Assembly (NCBI RefSeq): GCF_016612505.1
Contig: NZ_JAENRR010000003.1
Location: forward strand, 1-64,000
Source: Carboxylicivirga marina
GTDB lineage: Bacteria; Bacteroidota; Bacteroidia; Bacteroidales; Marinilabiliaceae
Length of the DNA: 64,000 nucleotides
Direction: 5' to 3'
A program made the position numbers and the translations under genes. The first letter of the stretch is position 1; each line of letters begins with the position of its first letter. The notes under the pieces are model-generated. The model did no database searches. It was given only the letters and a program-made list of their open reading frames with translations, and was not told where the DNA came from. Below are positions 18,379 to 27,533 of the stretch, one piece after another.

Positions 18379-19818
18379 TTAGATAATTTGTTTTAGTGCA
18401 GGCTTAATTCCTTGTTCCATAATGGATTCAATGTAGCCGGCAACAGCAGCACTTAGTCCTTCCACTGTTGACAGGTCTGTGTTCCAGATAGCCTTATTCG
18501 AAAGGATATTGGCTGTTAATGTGCTGTAGGATTCCATCTTATTCCATTCAGCCTGGATGAAGTTAACATGCTCAGGTGTGTCTTTGATTGTGAATTCGAG
18601 GTTGTTGTACTGACCTCGATAAAGGACGAGTAAAGCAGCCAATGAGAAACTAAGCTTTGCAGGTAGCTTGCCTGTACGATGCAGGCTATCCATCAATGAC
18701 GGATAATCACGTGTCATCCATTTCGAAATTGAGTTCAGTGAGATATCTTTTAAGAAGTGACGAATGTATGGATTGAAAAAGCGTTCAAGAATTTCACCGG
18801 CAAAAACCTTTAATGCATTCTTATCACCTTCGATATTCGGAATCACTTCCTGAGCCACCATTTCGTTAATGAATGAGGCAAGTGTAAGGTCATCAAAAGC
18901 TTCTTTAACGGTTTGGTGACCGCTTAACAAACCAACAGGTACCAATGCCGTATGAGCCCCATTCAGGATACGTACTTTCTTATCGCGGAACTTGGTCATG
19001 TCCTCCAACCAAACAACGTTTAGTCCAGCTTTGTCAAACGGATATTTCTCACGAACAGATTGTGGCGCTTCAATGGCCCATAGGTGGAAATATTCGCCAG
19101 CTACTACCAGGTTGTCCTCGAACCCCAATTTAGTTTGAATATCTTTTATATTGTCCTTGGGGAAGCCAGGTACAATTCTGTCAACAAGTGTATTACAGAA
19201 TGTGCAGCAGGTGTTAATCCAGTTAATGAATTCCTCCTCCAGTTTGTTGGCAACAGATAGCTCAAGTACAATTTCTTTCAGGGTACTGGCATTTTTATCA
19301 ATCAGTTCGCAGCAAAAAAAAGTAAGGCCTTTGTCCGTGGCTCCCTTAAAATGTTTGTATCGTTCGTAAAGTAATTGAGTGACCTTTCCCGGGAAAGATT
19401 TGGGAGGCAAAGCAAAAATATCCTCATTATCAATGCGGCTGATGCCTGCTTCAGTTGTGTTAGAAACTACAAGTTCCAATTCAGGATTCAGAAAGTAGCC
19501 CTTGTATGCCTCATATTGAGTATAAGGATTAATAGCATCCATAATGCAATCGACTAACTCGGTTTCCTCTACTGGCTGACCATCCTTAATACCTTGCAAT
19601 AATACATGGTATAAGTTGTCTTGCTTATTAAGGATGTCTACCATGCCCTGTGCTAATGGCTGAACCACCACTACACCATTGTTGGTGCCAAGGGTTGAGT
19701 TCGACTTATTTATCATCCAGTCGACAAAGGCCCTTAAAAAATTACCTTCACCAAACTGTAGTATTTTAAATTGATGTTCTCTCACACTGGTATAACTAGT
19801 TCTGTTGAGTGATTTCAT
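18379..19818 (-). CDS. uxaB: Tagaturonate reductase
   Basis: A 479-aa member of the mannitol dehydrogenase family that reduces tagaturonate to altronate with NADH. The N-terminal nucleotide-binding region (FGEGNFLRAFVDWMINK) and the catalytic-region motif RILNGAHTALVPVGLLSG with Lys/His/Asn residues typical of the family are present. Fructuronate reductase UxuB is the close alternative, but the GEGNFLRAFVDW form and adjacency to uxaA favour UxaB. First gene of the minus-strand operon, reading away from the symmetric operator at 19870-19883. Confidence 0.93.
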   Translation of the reverse strand: MKSLNRTSYTSVREHQFKILQFGEGNFLRAFVDWMINKSNSTLGTNNGVVVVQPLAQGMVDILNKQDNLYHVLLQGIKDGQPVEETELVDCIMDAINPYTQYEAYKGYFLNPELELVVSNTTEAGISRIDNEDIFALPPKSFPGKVTQLLYERYKHFKGATDKGLTFFCCELIDKNASTLKEIVLELSVANKLEEEFINWINTCCTFCNTLVDRIVPGFPKDNIKDIQTKLGFEDNLVVAGEYFHLWAIEAPQSVREKYPFDKAGLNVVWLEDMTKFRDKKVRILNGAHTALVPVGLLSGHQTVKEAFDDLTLASFINEMVAQEVIPNIEGDKNALKVFAGEILERFFNPYIRHFLKDISLNSISKWMTRDYPSLMDSLHRTGKLPAKLSFSLAALLVLYRGQYNNLEFTIKDTPEHVNFIQAEWNKMESYSTLTANILSNKAIWNTDLSTVEGLSAAVAGYIESIMEQGIKPALKQII

Positions 19819-19852
19819 GCGATTATGTTTTTGACCTTAAATAATGTTTGGA

Positions 19853-19901
19853 CAAATATATTATAAAAATGTGTGCGCACACACAAAAATATTTATATTT
19901 G
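19853..19901. promoter_or_regulatory. Divergent promoter pair around a perfect palindromic operator
   Basis: TATATTTG, a match to the Bacteroidetes -7 consensus TAnnTTTG, occurs at 19894-19901 on the plus strand (toward kdgK) and at 19860-19853 on the minus strand (toward uxaB). Between them lies TGTGTGCGCACACA (19870-19883), a perfect 14-bp palindrome, 9-10 bp from each -7 element, covering the -33 region of both. A central CG is typical of LacI-family operators. The likely binder is the LacI-type regulator at 14232-15284. TTTACG/CGTAAA (19915-19929) just downstream may be a second site or a leader hairpin. Confidence 0.7.
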
Positions 19902-20091
19902 CACAAAACAGTTTTTTACGATTCGTAAATGTGACTCAAATACAACATGGCTAGCTGTGAGAAATAGCAAATGGGTACAACGTTTTGCTGTGTTTATTGA
20001 ATCATAGCTTAATAGTAAAAAAACGATAGTAAAAAAAGAGAAGGTTATTGTGAGATAGCCCTGAAAATATTAACGAAATTAATTTTAAGCT

Positions 20092-21129
20092 ATGACCCAA
20101 AAGGTAATCACTTTCGGAGAAATAATGCTCCGTTTATCTACACCTGGATATCAGCGATTTTCTCAATCCACTGAGTTAGATATTTGTTATGGAGGAGGAG
20201 AAGCTAATGTGGCCTACTCGCTTGCTAATTATGGAATTGAAGCATCTTTGGTAACGCGCTTGCCAAAGAATGATATTGGCGACTCGTGCATGAAAGAATT
20301 ACGAAAATACGGTGTTAATACAGATAATATCTTATTTGGAGGTGAACGCCTAGGTATCTATTTTTTAGAAACGGGTGCTGTAGCCCGTGCCAGTAAAGTT
20401 GTTTACGATAGAGCTCATTCTTCATTTTCTACCATCGAACCGGGTATGGTGAATTGGGATGAAGTTTTGAAAGGTGCCAATTTCTTTCATTGGACCGGTA
20501 TTACGCCTGCAGTATCGCAGGGTGCTGCTGATGCTTGCCTGGAAGCTATAGAAGCTGCCAACCGATTGGGAGTGACTGTTTCGTGCGATTTAAATTATCG
20601 CAAAAACCTGTGGAAGTATGGTAAAAAGGCTTCTGAAGTGATGCCTGCTTTGGTTGCTGGATGTGATATTGTACTTGGTAACGAAGAAGATGCGGCTATG
20701 GTTTTAGGAATTCATCCGGAAGGCATGGATGTGACCAGTGGACATGTTGAGGCTGAGGCCTATCGCAGTGTTTCACAGCAAATAATGAAACAATACCCGC
20801 GCGTAAAGAAGGTGATAACCACGTTACGAGGCTCTATAAATGCCAACCACAATACCTGGTCAGGAGTATTATTTGATGGTGAAACTTTATACAAGGCGGC
20901 CGACTATCAGATAACGCATATTGTTGATCGTGTGGGAGGTGGCGACTCTTTTATGGGTGGACTTATCTATGGTTTGTTAACATACGAAGGAGATGACCAG
21001 AAAGCCCTGGAATTTGCCACGGCAGCCTCCTGTCTGAAACATACCATTCATGGAGATTATAATTTGGTGACGGTTGACGAAGTTGAGAAATTGATGGGAG
21101 GAGATGCTTCTGGTCGGGTTTCCCGATAA
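20092..21129 (+). CDS. kdgK: 2-keto-3-deoxygluconate kinase (PfkB family)
   Basis: A 345-aa PfkB-type sugar kinase that phosphorylates 2-keto-3-deoxygluconate to KDPG with ATP. Visible motifs are ITFGEIMLRLSTPGYQRF at the N-terminus, GGGEANVAYSLA (substrate lid region) and the anion-hole motif DRVGGGDSFMGG near residue 280 with the catalytic Asp. It heads the plus-strand operon from the symmetric operator, with a leader of about 185 nt. Confidence 0.94.
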   Translation: MTQKVITFGEIMLRLSTPGYQRFSQSTELDICYGGGEANVAYSLANYGIEASLVTRLPKNDIGDSCMKELRKYGVNTDNILFGGERLGIYFLETGAVARASKVVYDRAHSSFSTIEPGMVNWDEVLKGANFFHWTGITPAVSQGAADACLEAIEAANRLGVTVSCDLNYRKNLWKYGKKASEVMPALVAGCDIVLGNEEDAAMVLGIHPEGMDVTSGHVEAEAYRSVSQQIMKQYPRVKKVITTLRGSINANHNTWSGVLFDGETLYKAADYQITHIVDRVGGGDSFMGGLIYGLLTYEGDDQKALEFATAASCLKHTIHGDYNLVTVDEVEKLMGGDASGRVSR

Positions 21130-21315
21130 ACGCGTCATCGTATGTATATAGGATTACTAAAAAATACATGTTCGAATAATAGTTTTTTTTGAAGGAGTAA
21201 AAGTAAGGGGGGAGATTAAGTTCTTCATCCTTTTTACTAAAAAGTAATTGATATTAACCGGACAGAAGAGGGATATACCAGTAGTGGTTAATACTTGTGT
21301 CGTTTATTATAAAAT

Positions 21316-21984
21316 ATGGCTAAGTATTCAAGGATAGAAGTGTTTCAGGCGATGAAGGAAACAGGCGCCGTACCCGTTTTTTATCATGCCGATATTGCAG
21401 TGTGCAAAGCAGTTGTTAAAGCATGTTATAATGGTGGTATACGCGTATTTGAGTTTGTTAACCGGGGTGATTTTGCACACGAGTTATTCACTGAACTTAA
21501 TAAATATGCATTGTCAGAACTCCCTGGTATGATAATGGGAGCTGGCTCTATCGTCGAAGAAGGAACAACTGCATTATACGTTCAGAATGGTGCTAACTTT
21601 ATTGTATCACCATTATTAAATGAGGAAATGGCACGTATTTGCAATCGTCGGAAAATTATGTGGTCACCCGGTTGTGGAACAATCTCAGAAATTAATCAGG
21701 CACAGGAGCTGGGTGCAGAAGTTGTTAAAGTGTTTCCGGCCTCTGAAGTTGGAGGCCCATCGTTTGTAAAGGCGGTGAAGGCACCAATGCCCTGGACCGA
21801 CATTATGCCTACCGGAGGCGTGAGCTGTGAAAAAGAGAATCTGGAACAATGGTTTGCTGCAGGAGTAACCTGTGTGGGTATGGGGTCTAATCTGTTTCCA
21901 AAATCAATCATGGAGAACAAGGATTGGAAAGCACTTGAAGAAAAAACAAGATTGCTAATTGAGACAATCAAGAATCTGCGCTAG
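21316..21984 (+). CDS. kdgA: 2-keto-3-deoxy-6-phosphogluconate aldolase
   Basis: A 222-aa class I aldolase of the KDPG/KHG family that splits KDPG to pyruvate and glyceraldehyde-3-phosphate. The Schiff-base Lys is in EVVKVFPASEVG. MGAGSIVEEG, SPGCGTISEI and DIMPTGGVS are further family motifs. It follows kdgK after 186 bp and finishes the shared part of both uronate branches. Confidence 0.95.
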   Translation: MAKYSRIEVFQAMKETGAVPVFYHADIAVCKAVVKACYNGGIRVFEFVNRGDFAHELFTELNKYALSELPGMIMGAGSIVEEGTTALYVQNGANFIVSPLLNEEMARICNRRKIMWSPGCGTISEINQAQELGAEVVKVFPASEVGGPSFVKAVKAPMPWTDIMPTGGVSCEKENLEQWFAAGVTCVGMGSNLFPKSIMENKDWKALEEKTRLLIETIKNLR

Positions 21985-22001
21985 CGTCTGAGATGAGTGC
22001 G

Positions 22002-22020
22002 TTTCCCAATTAGCGGGAAA
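22002..22020 (+). other. Intergenic hairpin between kdgA and the hexuronate transporter gene
   Basis: TTTCCC (22002-22007) pairs with GGGAAA (22015-22020), and flanking TGCGT/ACGCA extends the stem with mismatches. No U-tract follows, so it more likely affects mRNA processing or readthrough than full termination. Confidence 0.35.
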
Positions 22021-22081
22021 GAAAAACGCAGAGACAAGAAAATCAAATTTGAATTCAGAATTAACTAAATAGAAAAAGTTT

Positions 22082-23545
22082 ATGTCAACGAGCGAGATTA
22101 AACGCAATATGACAAAGTACAGATGGACGATTTGTTCTTTATTGTTTTTTGCTACAACAATTAATTATTTGGATAGGCAGGTGTTATCATTAACCTGGAA
22201 AGATTTTATTGCACCCGAGTTTCATTGGACCAATAGTCATTATGGAAATATAACAGCACTTTTTTCAGTGTTTTATGCCATTGGGTTATTGGTGGCCGGC
22301 CGTTTTGTTGATTGGATGGATACTAAAAAAGGCTTTCTGTGGGCCATTGGAGTATGGTCTGTTGGTGCTGTGTTACACGCATTTTGCGGAATTGCTACAT
22401 CAGGTATTGTCGCGGGTGAGTGGTTTGTGGGTTTTAAAGGTGCACGAGAAGCTATAGAACATGTACAAAATGTTTCGCGAGTAGTTAACGTGAGTGTGGT
22501 GATGTTTATTTTTGCCCGCTTCGTATTGGCTATTGGTGAAGCCGGTAACTTTCCGGCGGCCATTAAAGCTACGGCAGAGTATTTTCCTAAGAAAGACCGC
22601 GCCTATGCGACCAGTATTTTCAATGCAGGCGCAACAGTTGGCGCCTTGGCTGCACCTATAACCATTCCGGTTATTGCCTCGCATTTTGGCTGGGAAATGG
22701 CTTTTATTATTATTGGTGCATTAGGATTTATCTGGATGGGATTTTGGCAGTTTATGTATAAAAAACCACATCAACACCCTAAGGTAAATGAGGCTGAGTT
22801 GGAGTATATTAGTCAGGATGATGACAGTTTTACCAATACTGCTGATGATTCAAATGCCCCACGAATACCATTTTTTCAGACATTTAAATATCGTCAAACA
22901 TGGGCTTTTTTGGCTGGTAAGTTTATGACGGATGGGGTGTGGTGGTTCTTCTTGTTTTGGACGCCAGCCTACTTGAGTGATGTATACGGTTTAGCATCAG
23001 ATAGCACCATGGCGCAGGTATTGCTATTTGTTTTGTATGCGATTACTTTATTATCCATAATCGGAGGCTGGTTGCCAACCTATTTCGTGGATAAAAAAGG
23101 AATGAATCCTTATGCAGGAAGGATGCGTTCGATGCTAATTTTTGCATTTTTTCCTTTATTAGCTTTATTGGCACAGCCGCTAGGCGCTTATTCCTATTGG
23201 TTTCCCGTAATCATCATAGGTATAGCAGGTGCTGCACATCAGGCCTGGTCAGCCAATATTTTCTCAGTGGTGGGCGATATGTTTCCCAAAACGGCTATTG
23301 CAACAGTAACCGGTATTGGCGGTATGGCCGGAGGTCTTGGTTCTTTTACGATCAATAAAGGTTCAGGTATGCTTTTTGATTTTGCTCAGAATACCAATAT
23401 GAAGTTTATGGGCTTTGAGGGGATTAAGTCAGGTTATTTCATCATCTTCTCCATTTGTGCTGTGGCCTATATAATAGGCTGGGTAATTATGAAGTCGTTG
23501 GTGCCAAAGTATCAGCCGATTGTTTTGGATGAAACCAGCAAATAA
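22082..23545 (+). CDS. MFS hexuronate transporter (ExuT-like)
   Basis: A 487-aa inner-membrane major facilitator with about 12 predicted segments. Family motifs: TTINYLDRQVLSLTWKDF at the first helix, RFVLAIGEAGNFPAAIKATAEYFPKKDRA in helices 4-5, and FNAGATVGALAAP, which match the anion:cation symporter (ExuT/GudP) subfamily. It should import galacturonate and/or glucuronate. Placement between kdgA and kduI in the uronate operon supports this. Compared with E. coli ExuT there is a longer loop after helix 3 (about residues 100-140). Confidence 0.9.
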   Translation: MSTSEIKRNMTKYRWTICSLLFFATTINYLDRQVLSLTWKDFIAPEFHWTNSHYGNITALFSVFYAIGLLVAGRFVDWMDTKKGFLWAIGVWSVGAVLHAFCGIATSGIVAGEWFVGFKGAREAIEHVQNVSRVVNVSVVMFIFARFVLAIGEAGNFPAAIKATAEYFPKKDRAYATSIFNAGATVGALAAPITIPVIASHFGWEMAFIIIGALGFIWMGFWQFMYKKPHQHPKVNEAELEYISQDDDSFTNTADDSNAPRIPFFQTFKYRQTWAFLAGKFMTDGVWWFFLFWTPAYLSDVYGLASDSTMAQVLLFVLYAITLLSIIGGWLPTYFVDKKGMNPYAGRMRSMLIFAFFPLLALLAQPLGAYSYWFPVIIIGIAGAAHQAWSANIFSVVGDMFPKTAIATVTGIGGMAGGLGSFTINKGSGMLFDFAQNTNMKFMGFEGIKSGYFIIFSICAVAYIIGWVIMKSLVPKYQPIVLDETSK

Positions 23546-23554
23546 ATATTTTTT

Positions 23555-24400
23555 ATGACAACAGTGAATTACGATCGTCGCAGGGCCTGTCATCCGGGTG
23601 ACGTGAAGCAATACGATACAGAGAGATTAAGAAAAGAGTTTTTAGTTGAGACACTTTTTGTAAAGGATGAAATCAACCTGAGTTACTCACAGTATGAGCG
23701 TTATATTTTAGGAGGCGCTTTCCCGGTGGAGAAGGCTTTGGTGATGGAAACCATTGATGCCATTAAGTCGGAGTTCTTTTGCGAACGCCGCGAACTGGGT
23801 GTTATCAATATTGCCGGTGATGGTGTGGTTAAGGTTGATGGAAAAGAGTATCCGCTAACAGCCAAGGAAGCGATTTATATTGGCCGTGGCAGCAAGGAGA
23901 TTGTTTTTTCAAGTGAGGATAAAAACAACCCGGCTAAGTTCTACTTTAGCTCTACACCTGCTCACAAAGAGTATCCAACCACGGTTGTGAATAAGGAAAA
24001 AGCCAATATTCTGAACCTGGGTTCTCAAGCCACCAGTAACGAACGTACCATTTACCAGTTAATCGTTCCGGGTATTGTAGAATCGTGTCAGTTAGTGATG
24101 GGATTAACGGAGTTGTACGAAGGCTCGGTGTGGAACACCATGCCAAGCCATACGCATGATCGCCGCATGGAGGCATACTTCTATTTTGAAGTACCACAAG
24201 GTCAGGCGGTGTGTCATTTGATGGGTGAGCCGCAGGAAACACGCCACCTGTTTATGCTCAACGAGCAGGCGGTGTTCTCTCCAGAGTGGGGCATTCACTC
24301 AGGTGTGGGAACCAGCAACTATTCGTTCATCTGGGGTATGGGAGGTGAAAACCTTGATTATACCGATATGGATCATGTACAACCATTTGAGTTAAGATAA
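23555..24400 (+). CDS. kduI: 5-keto-4-deoxyuronate isomerase
   Basis: A 281-aa cupin-type enzyme that isomerises 4-deoxy-L-threo-5-hexosulose uronate to 3-deoxy-D-glycero-2,5-hexodiulosonate. The metal-binding motif MPSHTHDRRMEAYFYFEVP (His, His, Glu ligands) is clear. Length is standard. It handles uronate made by polysaccharide lyases plus GH105, so its presence shows that unsaturated uronic sugars are produced by this organism. It is 9 bp after the transporter and 4 bp before kduD. Confidence 0.96.
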   Translation: MTTVNYDRRRACHPGDVKQYDTERLRKEFLVETLFVKDEINLSYSQYERYILGGAFPVEKALVMETIDAIKSEFFCERRELGVINIAGDGVVKVDGKEYPLTAKEAIYIGRGSKEIVFSSEDKNNPAKFYFSSTPAHKEYPTTVVNKEKANILNLGSQATSNERTIYQLIVPGIVESCQLVMGLTELYEGSVWNTMPSHTHDRRMEAYFYFEVPQGQAVCHLMGEPQETRHLFMLNEQAVFSPEWGIHSGVGTSNYSFIWGMGGENLDYTDMDHVQPFELR

Positions 24401-24404
24401 GCGT

Positions 24405-25202
24405 ATGTTGGAGGGTGTTTTTGGACTACAAGGTAAAGTTGCCTTAGTAACAGGAGGAACGCACGGTATTGGTTTGTCCATTGGAGTTGCTTTAGGAAAG
24501 GCAGGTGCAACGGTGTGTATCAATGCTCGTTCTACAGGCAAATTAGATGCCTGTAAAGAGGAATTTGCCGATGAGGGAATTGATGTGTATACCGTAGCTT
24601 TTGATGTGACCAAAGAAGAAGAGGTTGATAAAGGCATTTCTCAAATAGAAAAGGACGTCGGACAAATAGATATTTTAGTTAATAATGCAGGCATTATAAA
24701 ACGCATTCCGATACTGGATATGCCAGTTGATGACTTTAAGGAAGTATTGGAAGTTGATTTAGTAGGACCTTTCATTGTTTCCAAGAGAGTTGTTCCAAAG
24801 ATGATTGAAAAACTATCAGGTAAGGTGATTAACATATGTTCGATGATGAGTGAATATGGGCGTAACTCGGTATCGGCGTATGCTTCAGCCAAAGGAGGCC
24901 TAAAGCTATTAACCGCTAATATGTGTTGTGAGTGGGCTAAATATGGTCTTCAGATTAACGGTATTGGTCCAGGATATATTGCTACTTCTCAAACTGCACC
25001 AATCCGTGAAGATGGGCATCCGTTTAATGATCTTGTCATGACAAGAACTCCGGCTGCTCGTTGGGGAAAACCTGAAGATGTAGGAAATGCAGCTGTGTTT
25101 TTAGCATCTAAGGCAAGTGATTTTGTCAATGGACATGTATTATATGTCGATGGAGGTATTTTGGCCAACTTTGGTTATGTGGAAAACGAAAATGCTATTT
25201 AA
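24405..25202 (+). CDS. kduD: 2-dehydro-3-deoxy-D-gluconate 5-dehydrogenase (SDR)
   Basis: A 265-aa short-chain dehydrogenase that reduces 3-deoxy-D-glycero-2,5-hexodiulosonate to 2-keto-3-deoxygluconate. TGGTHGIG (cofactor), NNAGI, and YASAK (catalytic Tyr and Lys, in VSAYASAKGG) are visible. Gene order kduI-kduD with a 4-bp gap supports the specific assignment over a generic SDR. It ends the operon before a strong terminator. Confidence 0.94.
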   Translation: MLEGVFGLQGKVALVTGGTHGIGLSIGVALGKAGATVCINARSTGKLDACKEEFADEGIDVYTVAFDVTKEEEVDKGISQIEKDVGQIDILVNNAGIIKRIPILDMPVDDFKEVLEVDLVGPFIVSKRVVPKMIEKLSGKVINICSMMSEYGRNSVSAYASAKGGLKLLTANMCCEWAKYGLQINGIGPGYIATSQTAPIREDGHPFNDLVMTRTPAARWGKPEDVGNAAVFLASKASDFVNGHVLYVDGGILANFGYVENENAI

Positions 25203-25261
25203 TGATAAGTAATTATTATTAGTAGGTTTTAAGGAACTGTTTTCTCCAGTTATGGCTAGAG

Positions 25262-25296
25262 TGCCACGTGCAATTTGTATTGCATGTGGCATTTTT
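25262..25296 (+). terminator. Terminator after kduD
   Basis: TGCCACGTGCAAT (25262-25274) pairs with ATTGCATGTGGCA (25279-25291) with one G-T pair, then TTTTT. A strong intrinsic terminator separating the uronate operon from the HTCS-box-controlled genes. Confidence 0.88.
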
Positions 25297-25400
25297 AGTT
25301 TGCCGAAATTAGCAAGATATGTCCAGGTCGATTGCAGCTTGTTTATTGCCCTTAAATCCTTTTAAAAAGTGATTTACGTAATTTGAGATAGGCTTTCGAT

Positions 25401-25464
25401 GTACAAATTCGTAAAAAAACTGTACAATCAATTACAACAATAAATGGCACGCTCTTTAGTTTTG
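25401..25464 (+). promoter_or_regulatory. HTCS-type box and promoter for GH105 (copy 1 of 5)
   Basis: GTACAAATT (25401) and GTACAAT (25422) form a direct repeat with 21-bp spacing and an A-tract between. TAGTTTTG (25457-25464) matches TAnnTTTG, with its final G 42 bp after the second GTAC. Transcription would begin near 25470, which supports ATG 25490 over ATG 25469 as the start of the GH105 gene. Confidence 0.65.
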
Positions 25465-25489
25465 GAACATGTCTAAAGAGTTTAATTAT

Positions 25490-26743
25490 ATGAAGCCATT
25501 AAGTGTTGTTATACTTATAATTATTGCAGGTGCTGTGACGGTTGTTTGTTCTAATTATGACACACATTCTACATACTCACTCTCACAGGAACAAGTAAAA
25601 TCTATAACTCAAAAAGTTGCCGATAGACAAATTCTAGCTGTCGAAGACCTGTCTATTCAGCGAACCGCTTCAGGTATCCAACAAGAGAATGCCGAAATGT
25701 GGAGTAAGACTAACAATAATATGCCAGGTTTATATAACAAAAACAGGCATGAAATATCCTGGACCAATAGCGTTTTATATGCCGGTATGTATAGGTGGAG
25801 TGAGATTGCTGATGAACCGGGGAAATATAGAGAATGGCTTTTAAGCATAGGCGAAGAAAATGACTGGAAGCTAGGGGGGCGTTTATATCACGCCGAAGAT
25901 TACGCCATCGGGCAATTGTATACATCTCTGTATCAGGACTGTGGTAGTCAAGAAATGATATTTCCAACAATCAGCAACTTTGATTCCATATTAGTCAATC
26001 GAAAAACCGGTTCACTGGAGTGCGTTTCACTTGCTGAGGTTAAAGCCGGTAAAAACGAAACGGATTGTTATAACCGCTGGGGCTGGGCCGATGCATTATT
26101 TATGGCTCCTCCGGTATGGGCCAGATTGGCACGTATAACAGGTGAGAGGAAATACCTGGAGTTTATGGATGAAGAGTACCATGCTACCTATGATTTTCTT
26201 TATGATAAAAGTGAAAAGCTTTTTTTTCAGGATGCTTCTTATTTCTCTTTGAAAGAGAAAAATGGGCGGAAGATATTTGAGTCGAAAGGTAATGGTTTGA
26301 TTTTCGCAGGATTAGCCCTTGTGATTTCTGACTTGCCAAAAGACTGGCCCGGACGTCAGTTTTATGTTTCTTTATTTAAAAATATGGCCTACCAGCTTAA
26401 ACTCCTTCAGTGTGAGGATGGAACCTGGAGAAAGGGATTACTGGGAGATGTTGGTGATTATCCGAATATGGATATGGGGGGAACTGCTTTATTTACGCAT
26501 GGACTAGCATATGGTATCAATAATGAAATGTTGCCAAGAGCGGATTTTGAACCTGTTGTTTTTAAAGCCTGGGAAGCTTTAACACCTTGTGTGACTACTG
26601 AAGGTGTATTGGATTATAAGCAAACGATGGATGTAGGCATTGGCGATGATTACCCTGCTAAAGAAGAAGTGACTGATGTTGGTGCTTTTTTGGCGGCCGG
26701 GTCGGAAGTGTATAAGCTTGTAAAAAGGACGTACCATAATTAA
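25490..26743 (+). CDS. GH105 unsaturated uronyl hydrolase
   Basis: About 417 aa from ATG 25490, with a hydrophobic signal ending AVTVVCSN (possible lipoprotein). The (alpha/alpha)6 barrel of GH105 is indicated by RWGWADALFMAPPVWARL with the catalytic-region Asp, DGTWRKGLLGDVGDYPNMDMGGTA and the C-terminal EEVTDVGAFLAAGSEVYKL. It removes a 4,5-unsaturated uronic residue from the end of lyase products, feeding KduI/KduD encoded just upstream. First gene after an HTCS-type box. Confidence 0.9.
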   Translation: MKPLSVVILIIIAGAVTVVCSNYDTHSTYSLSQEQVKSITQKVADRQILAVEDLSIQRTASGIQQENAEMWSKTNNNMPGLYNKNRHEISWTNSVLYAGMYRWSEIADEPGKYREWLLSIGEENDWKLGGRLYHAEDYAIGQLYTSLYQDCGSQEMIFPTISNFDSILVNRKTGSLECVSLAEVKAGKNETDCYNRWGWADALFMAPPVWARLARITGERKYLEFMDEEYHATYDFLYDKSEKLFFQDASYFSLKEKNGRKIFESKGNGLIFAGLALVISDLPKDWPGRQFYVSLFKNMAYQLKLLQCEDGTWRKGLLGDVGDYPNMDMGGTALFTHGLAYGINNEMLPRADFEPVVFKAWEALTPCVTTEGVLDYKQTMDVGIGDDYPAKEEVTDVGAFLAAGSEVYKLVKRTYHN

Positions 26744-26813
26744 TAAGTACAAATCAACTACCCTATACTTTAATAATAAATTATTGTTAATCAACTAAAT
26801 AAATCATTTAATT

Positions 26814-27323
26814 ATGAAAACAAAAGTGCTGTTATTAATGCTTGTAACCCTTAGCTTATCTATCAATGCTGTTGCGCAAATTAAAAATGGTGATATGGAA
26901 AAAACCCGTAATACCAAATGGCCATGGAATTTGCATGTAAATAATGCCGGTACAGAAACACCAGGTGCAGCAACAATGAGCTACGAAGCTTATGATGCTC
27001 TTACAACCGGTCATTTTTTGCAAGTGGTGGTGACTGCGGCTAATACTGAGAAACCATGGAATTTGAGAGTGAAACAAGGAAATGTGGTTGTTGGTGCAAG
27101 TGATATCAAAATAACCTTTAAAGCAAGAGGTACTGTAGGAGGTGAGCTTTTGAGAATCAAATATGATGGAGATGGAAAGCCTCAAGCTGATTTTACCTTA
27201 ACCACAACCTGGGAAGAATATGAATTGGTTTTGCCTGCTACTTCTCAAGGCACAACAGGTACAATCTCATTATGGACAAAAAGTGTAGGTACATATCAGT
27301 TTGATGATGTGGTTTTAAAGTAA
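26814..27323 (+). CDS. Secreted CBM-like protein without sorting tail
   Basis: A 169-aa protein: signal peptide (ending INAVAQ) followed by a single beta-sandwich domain (IKNGDMEKTRNTKWPWNLHV start, GTYQFDDVVLK end) like CBM4/9/22-type modules. It stops right after the domain. The next gene encodes a close paralog that continues into a T9SS tail. It would be periplasmic or freely secreted (inference). No HTCS box was seen directly upstream, so it is probably cotranscribed with the GH105 gene. Confidence 0.7.
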   Translation: MKTKVLLLMLVTLSLSINAVAQIKNGDMEKTRNTKWPWNLHVNNAGTETPGAATMSYEAYDALTTGHFLQVVVTAANTEKPWNLRVKQGNVVVGASDIKITFKARGTVGGELLRIKYDGDGKPQADFTLTTTWEEYELVLPATSQGTTGTISLWTKSVGTYQFDDVVLK

Positions 27324-27430
27324 ATTAAAACCTTTATCGTGTTCTTTTTTAGCCATTAATTTAATCTGGCAATAGTAGAAAGGATGATGATTTGGCTTTA
27401 TTACGCTGGTTATTAATGTATTGACGTTAT

Positions 27431-27494
27431 GTATGAATTTGTAAAAAATACGTACGCATGTGAACAGGCACCAACAGTCTTTCTTCTACTTTTA
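27431..27494 (+). promoter_or_regulatory. HTCS-type box and promoter for the CBM-like gene (copy 2 of 5)
   Basis: GTATGAATTTGT (27431) and GTACGCAT (27452) lie 21 bp apart with an A-tract between. TACTTTTA (27487-27494) sits at the same -7 position as in the other copies. The second half-site is the least conserved of the five. Confidence 0.5.
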
Positions 27495-27533
27495 AATCAA
27501 TAAATTTTATTAAAAAACTAAATTCATTTTATT

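Noticed and set aside
14232-25202. Glucuronate-specific (mannonate) pathway
   Set aside because: UxaB and UxaA motifs fit tagaturonate/altronate and no mannonate dehydratase gene is present.
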